From an uncultured Rhodospirillaceae bacterium (GTDB lineage Bacteria; Pseudomonadota; Alphaproteobacteria; Rhodospirillales; UBA2165), in NCBI GenBank assembly GCA_913041095.1, contig CAJWIB010000039.1:1-12651 (forward strand): DNA of 12,651 nucleotides, read 5' to 3'. The stretch's first letter is position 1; every line of letters begins with the position of its first letter. Shown piece after piece: positions 12,435 through 12,651 of this stretch. The notes under the pieces were generated by a model, which made no database searches, was not told the origin of the DNA, and saw only the letters and a list, made by a program, of their open reading frames with translations. Position numbers and translations under genes: made by a program.

Positions 12435-12651
12435 GGTGCTGTCAGACGAATGCGAACTCGTCTCAGTATGGCATTGATAAGCCAATTTTATGCAGCACAG
12501 AGTTGCTGCCACTCAACAAGAGCAGCGTTGCGTTGCAATTTGAAATTGTCTCGTGAAGTAAGATGGCGTTCCTTGTTGAAGTGGTTGAAAACTGAAGAGT
12601 GAATTGAGACAAATTTCTGTAAACTTCGCATCCTCCTAAACTTCAACATCG
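12435..12651. mobile_element. End of an IS6-family insertion sequence (rest outside the window)
   Basis: The transposase C-terminus on the minus strand (stop at 12488-12490) identifies the family. IS6 elements typically end a few tens of bases past the transposase stop with an inverted repeat that starts GG and contains CTGT. GGTGCTGTCAGACGAA at 12435-12450 fits as that end, 53 bases from the stop. The 8 bases just outside, AGAACAAC (12427-12434), would be one copy of the expected 8-bp duplication. The exact boundary is inferred, since the other end is not visible. An AGACGA/TCGTCT inverted repeat (12444-12463) lies inside the end. Confidence 0.55.
12488..12651 (-). CDS. IS6-family transposase, C-terminal 53 residues (5' part outside)
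   Basis: Minus-strand frame from the window edge to TAA (12490-12488). The visible residues include RRMRSLQKFVSIHSSVFNHF, then NKERHLTSRDNF and AALVEWQQL at the end. This is the characteristic tail of IS6-family DDE transposases, which follows the catalytic Glu: a basic RRMRSLQKF stretch, a helix with H-N-H-F, an ERHL-x-SR segment, and a final AL-x-EW-x-x-L. The fragment is intact as far as it can be seen, with no internal stop. The catalytic D-D-E residues lie outside the window, so activity cannot be judged. Confidence 0.75.
   Translation of the reverse strand, partial: MLKFRRMRSLQKFVSIHSSVFNHFNKERHLTSRDNFKLQRNAALVEWQQLCAA

Noticed and set aside
12444..12463. AGACGA/TCGTCT hairpin as terminator of the TRAP operon
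   Set aside because: No T-run follows, and it lies within the presumed IS6 end; no convincing TRAP terminator is visible.
12387..12602. 71-codon plus-strand frame after dctQ
   Set aside because: It is antisense to the IS6 transposase tail, has a Cys/Arg-rich composition unlike a real protein and lacks a ribosome-binding site.
1..12651. tRNA, rRNA, CRISPR arrays, replication or phage attachment sites
   Set aside because: No cloverleaf-like, rRNA-like or regularly spaced repeat sequence was seen on either strand by reading.

Overview
The window looks like an accessory catabolic island in a Gram-negative bacterium, most likely a marine alphaproteobacterium. That guess rests on the TRAP transporter with a Sec-exported binding protein, the TetR/beta-oxidation gene style and an IS6-type transposase tail; no marker gene fixes the taxon. 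Coding DNA is of mid-range G+C, while the two gaps flanking tetR are very AT-rich.

Layout. Positions 1-357 hold the 3' end of an unrecognised plus-strand gene. Positions 360-468 form a small inverted-repeat element. On the minus strand, read from 8274 down to 533, come five closely spaced genes: an acyl-CoA synthetase, a long-chain-type acyl-CoA dehydrogenase, a FadJ-type hydratase/3-hydroxyacyl-CoA dehydrogenase, a CaiB/BaiF protein of the alpha-methylacyl-CoA racemase type, and a formylglycine-type sulfatase without a signal peptide. A TetR-family regulator (minus, 8579-9253) lies just upstream. Diverging from it on the plus strand is a complete TRAP transporter in the order binding protein, large permease, small permease (9513-12383). 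The right edge (12435-12651) is the end of an IS6-family insertion sequence, recognised from the C-terminus of its transposase on the minus strand.

How the genes may work together (inference). The TRAP system would import an organic acid. The cytoplasmic sulfatase would remove a sulfate ester. The synthetase would make the CoA thioester, the racemase would correct the configuration of a 2-methyl branch, and the dehydrogenase plus FadJ-type protein would carry out beta-oxidation; no thiolase is present, so that step must be encoded elsewhere. A 13-bp motif (ATTATATTGGTAG, exact in two places and 12/13 in a third) lies in the gap before the catabolic operon, in the gap upstream of tetR and just before dctP, which suggests that the TetR protein controls both arms as one regulon.

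Other structure: an 18-bp-paired imperfect hairpin fills the gap between the racemase and sulfatase genes, a hairpin plus T-run lies directly before the synthetase ribosome-binding site, and the inverted repeats of the 360-468 element resemble the presumed end of the IS6 element at 12435, so the whole catabolic cluster sits between related mobile-element ends.
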